A DNA stretch of 64,000 nt, taken from positions 33,549,501-33,613,500 of the forward strand of contig NC_091966.1 in the NCBI RefSeq assembly GCF_036711975.1. Reading direction: 5' to 3'. Positions within the stretch are counted from its first letter, which is position 1, and each line of letters begins with the position of its first letter. Below are positions 60,484-64,000 of the stretch, piece after piece. A program made the translations under genes and the position numbers. Below the pieces are notes generated by a model. The model was not told the origin of the DNA, searched no databases, and saw only the letters and a program-made list of their open reading frames with translations. Source of the DNA: Onthophagus taurus (taxonomy: Eukaryota; Arthropoda; Insecta; Coleoptera; Scarabaeidae).

Positions 60484-63400
60484 TTATAATCTCGTAACAT
60501 CAACACCGTTTGCAGTTGTAACTTGCTGATTCCTTTTAATACTTTCTCGTTCTTTACTGTGCCATATACCATATCCAAAATAAATTAAAAGACCAATTCC
60601 TAACCACGCGGCTATTCGAACGAATGTTTGAAGTTTAGACATAGACATTAATAGTATGTTAATGAAAATACTTGTAAATGGGATTAATGGAACTAAAGGA
60701 ACCTTTAACAAAAAAATACTTCGGTGATTTAAGCTTTAAAGAAACACTTTTTAAGTTACCTTAAATGAAAGTTCAATTTCTTGTTCTGGTTGACGAGCAA
60801 CTACTACAACTGTTGCTAATAACAAAATTAATAATATAACGAAAATAGCTAAAAAGTGTGGATGACTTATTGATGTAAACATTGGAAATTTCATGCAAAC
60901 ACAAATTGCAATTGAAAGTAAACCTAAAAGAAGAATTATTAAATTATAATTAAACAAAGAATTATTTGTTACGTACAAAAAATTATAATGGACCAATTTT
61001 TAAAAGAATTTGTTAATTTATTGGGATATTTATTTCCATTTAAATTAAAAGCAATTTTAAAAGCGTGAAATCCCGCATGGAAAGCTGATTTATGTTCCAT
61101 ACATCCATTTTGTGGTATTTCATTGTTGATTGGTGTATATCTAAAAATTCAAAAGAATTTATTATTACTATTATTTACTATATCTTGTACGATAGTCCCG
61201 ATAGTCGAGAAGATGACGTTAAGAGGAAGTCTTAAATTGCATAGAATAACTTTTTGAAAATGATGGCAGATAGAGTACTTTACTGAAGTATAATTAAGAA
61301 AAAAAGCTTATTGGTAACACAAATAGAAGATGTTGTTGTATTGAAAGAATTCGATATTCCAACTTGATATTGGCTAATTGAGCGTATTGAAAAACTGATA
61401 TTGAATAGTGATTATATTCTTAGAATGCCATAAATAAAAATTAAATCAATCATATTTAAAAGAGCTATCAAACTGTGAAGTTTATTATAAATTGGCGAAT
61501 AAATTGTTGTGAACATTATTTATGTAATATTTTACGTCTTTGAGCATCTATTTCGTAGATTCGGCTTATAGGTGATTATATTGTCATATTTCAGACAATG
61601 GTCTCAAAGAGTATTTAAGGGATATGTTAAGAGAGAGTTTTGCACAACTAATGTCACAACGTTTTACGGCTTAAAAATAAAATTAATTTCGAAGTTGTTA
61701 CTTTAAAAATTAACATACGAGATGTAAGATAACTCCATTTTAAAAAGAAATTTGTGATATTTATATTGAAAGCAACTTAATAAAAATGCGTGGTGAAAGT
61801 GTTGTTTTCTATATAATGAAAAACATTGCAATTATATATGTAAATATAACGCTCGATTACCAACGGCTTCATGCAATAAAACGATTTCATAATATGTGAA
61901 ATTTATGCATTCATGTGCACTTTTACACCTGTTTTTTCACTTATTTTATTTACGATAACAGGTTTATGCTGTCTTAAACTGTAATAAAGCTTGTGGTGAG
62001 CTAGGTCGGCCTCAGGCCTTGTTCTGTACGTTGTTAAACCTGATTCTAGAAAGGGTCATCGAACAACGTAATATCTGGCGTACGCGGGCGATGTGGACTT
62101 GTTACGCAGAGGACAAATGGAACTGGGAATTGATTCAGGAGATGGCACTGAAATCGACGACGAGAATAAGACAAACTGTATGGTCATGTGTAGAGGAAAG
62201 GCTGGGATACTCGTTTGAACACGTGGCATCGTTTAAATATCTGGGATCCCTCTTAACAAATAACAATAAGAATGGGCTGGTTGAATATCGAGGAAAGAAT
62301 CAAAGCTGGAAACAGAGCATAGTTTATCCTCCAGCACAAATATTGCATAGAAATACAATGAAGCATAATTATAGCACACTCTTCCTTACAATGATTATGT
62401 ACGTCTGCGAGACATGGTACGAACTAAGAAGGACGAACGACTACTGGACACGAAGGAGAGAAAATTTTTAAGGCGAATTTATGGCCCCATTCGGTATGGT
62501 GATTTTGGCAGATGCGCAAAAATGAAGTATACCAATAATATGATGAGCCACTCCTTACAACCGAAATAAGCAAGGTCAGACTTAAATGGCTTGACCATAT
62601 GGAGAGGATGTCGGAGGAGAGGGCGATGAGAAGAGCATACACACAGAAACGCGAGGCTCGACGATTTCCCTGATGATCGCGCAGACGATGACTGGACGAC
62701 GTGAAAGCTGACCTGAGACTTACAGGGAGGACTAGAGAGGCGTGGTAAGGAAGGCCGTAACTCTTTGGGGTAAACTGTAACAATATTACTTTGCACCTAG
62801 ATACTACTGCAGTGCAGTAAGAAAGCCTATTTCATCCAGCCAGCGCATTTTGTACTATGCAGGTGTAATATCACCTTGTACTTATGTACATAATAATATG
62901 AAGTAATTAGTTAATATATGTTACAAAGCCAAACACACTAAGTTATTTTTAAAACAAATTCTAAATTTGCACATTTAACCTTTTCACCTAGTAAAACTGA
63001 GAAAACAAAGTCTGCATTATTCTATTTGAGTGAAATGATGAAGAAAAGATCTGCAAGTAGATGATGTTTAACCAAACCCAACCCAGGTTAGATGAAACTG
63101 GCTTACAAACAAAGCTGATGGTTATCCAATCTGCACTCTTAACACGTTCACGGACGTGAATTCGTTGCATTCATTTTCATAATGATGCAGAATGACATGA
63201 AACTTTTACTTTTACTTTTTAAGCGAACGTGTTAAGTTTCGGAGTTGATATTGTAGAATGTGTAAATTTACTATTAAATCGCCAATAAAAAAATGTAACT
63301 GTACCTTAGCATTAAGACACAAAGAGATACAATTGTATAAGCAATCAACGTTCCTATCGAAAGCATCTCAACTAATTGATTTATATCAAAAATAGTAGCC

Positions 63401-64000
63401 ATAATTCCTAAAAGATTTTGATACAATAATTTTCATATTAAGCGTATTTTCTTATAATAATTTACTTACCAGCAAATAAACCAGTTGCAATAGTAGCTAT
63501 GACGGGAGTTTTGGTTCTTTCGCTAATATACGATAATTGTTTGAACAACAATCCATCTTTAGCCATAGAATACAAAATACGAGGTAATGTAAATAAATTA
63601 GCAACTAAAGTTGATGCCATAGCTATAATAGCACCTACCGAAGCTACCCATTTAATACTGGGCCACTTAGCGTAATCAAAGGCAGCAGGAAATGGAGCTT
63701 TATCATCCTAAAAAATAATCACATACAAATATTCAAAACTTACACCTAATTTTTCTTTATTTACTTGTTCGTAATAAGGGCACATTAACGTTAAAACGGT
63801 GGATACACCAAAATATGCCAAAAAACTTATAAATAGGCACAAAATAATAGCAAGTGGGATCATTCTTTGTGGATTTCTAGCTTCATCTGCTGTCGTTGCA
63901 ACAGCGTCGAATCCAACGAAAGCAAAGAAACATTGAGCAGCACCAGTTAAAATTCCTTGTAGACCGAAAGGAGCAAAGCCTCCTTCCCCACCTCTTACAT
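60484..64000 (-). CDS. CAT-c: cationic amino acid transporter, partial
   Basis: Exons in the window: 64000-63744 (continues beyond the right edge), 63707-63470, 63407-63305, 61140-60977, 60923-60760, 60702-60484, about 381 residues of the C-terminal two thirds. Exon lengths equal those of CAT-b except 164 instead of 167 nt in the fourth. Shared marks are [23 protein letters not shown], the [15 protein letters not shown] block, [14 protein letters not shown] and the end VDVTRL. Amino acid differences are few. The intron at 61141-63304 is 2.2 kb and holds a LINE fragment and a MITE. No break is seen in the visible part. Predicted arginine/lysine transporter. Confidence 0.88.
61990..62790 (+). 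mobile_element. LINE 3' part, in a CAT-c intron
   Basis: Plus-strand pieces read [12 protein letters not shown] (normally LFNL.LE.VIR), then [18 protein letters not shown], a broken YVCETW block, RRIYGPIR, and later [20 protein letters not shown]. This is the order of an endonuclease-RT LINE from the middle of the RT to the C-terminus. The YADD region is deleted and frames change repeatedly, so it is dead. Absent from the matching CAT-b intron. Confidence 0.75.
63143..63231. mobile_element. 89-bp TTAA-flanked MITE
   Basis: Starts CACGTTC and ends GAACGTG, flanked by TTAA at 63139-63142 and 63232-63235. Size and target site resemble the MITE at 10248-10329, but the end sequence differs, so it belongs to another TTAA-type family. 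Confidence 0.65.

Noticed and set aside
1-64000. CRISPR arrays, operons, bacterial-type promoters or rRNA genes
   Set aside because: The window is intron-rich animal DNA. No regular short-spaced repeats, ribosome-binding sites or rRNA sequence were seen.

Overview
The window is AT-rich eukaryotic DNA. GT-AG introns of about 50 nt, secreted and membrane gene families, and abundant LINE, pogo, hAT, piggyBac-type and Penelope-like remnants point to an insect, most likely a beetle; this assignment is inference from gene and transposon style. Exon models were built by hand. Each was checked by reading-frame closure across every junction and by matching exon lengths between paralogues.

Layout. 1-3.48 kb has no strong gene, only one small membrane-protein ORF (minus) and one possible first exon. 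3.48-48.3 kb is a tandem array of nine SLC5-family sodium/solute symporter genes (called SLC5-1 to SLC5-9 here), eight on the plus strand and SLC5-4 on the minus strand, with at least four decayed relics. 48.5-50.4 kb holds a minus-strand gene for a secreted protein built from about twenty PYKV-like motifs, plus a broken partial copy. 51.3-64 kb holds three minus-strand cationic amino acid transporter genes (SLC7/CAT type: CAT-a, CAT-b and CAT-c, the last running off the right edge).

The SLC5 array falls into groups by exon structure and sequence. SLC5-1 to 4 have one 851-nt third exon. SLC5-5, SLC5-6 and SLC5-7/8/9 have the same region split into four exons of 220/141/216-219/271-274 nt. A tandem duplication with breakpoints inside SLC5-1 intron 3 and SLC5-4 exon 3 explains the first half: it leaves whole SLC5-1 and SLC5-4 at the outside, SLC5-2 and SLC5-3 as twin copies, and a 5'-truncated SLC5-4 relic abutting a 5'-truncated SLC5-1 relic in the middle. 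The SLC5-7/8/9 part looks like repeated duplication of a two-gene unit in which the SLC5-6-like member decayed each time.

Mobile DNA explains much of the rest: a 13-bp-flanked head-to-head inverted pair of Penelope-like elements in the last intron of SLC5-5, two TTAA-flanked MITEs (one with its empty site preserved in the paralogue), a pogo-type transposon with TA ends, LINE 3' fragments, a hAT fragment, and a 1.39-kb near-perfect palindrome between CAT genes. In function the window is a nutrient-transporter locus: sodium-coupled uptake of small organic anions or related solutes next to cationic amino acid transport. The substrates of the individual copies cannot be read from sequence.
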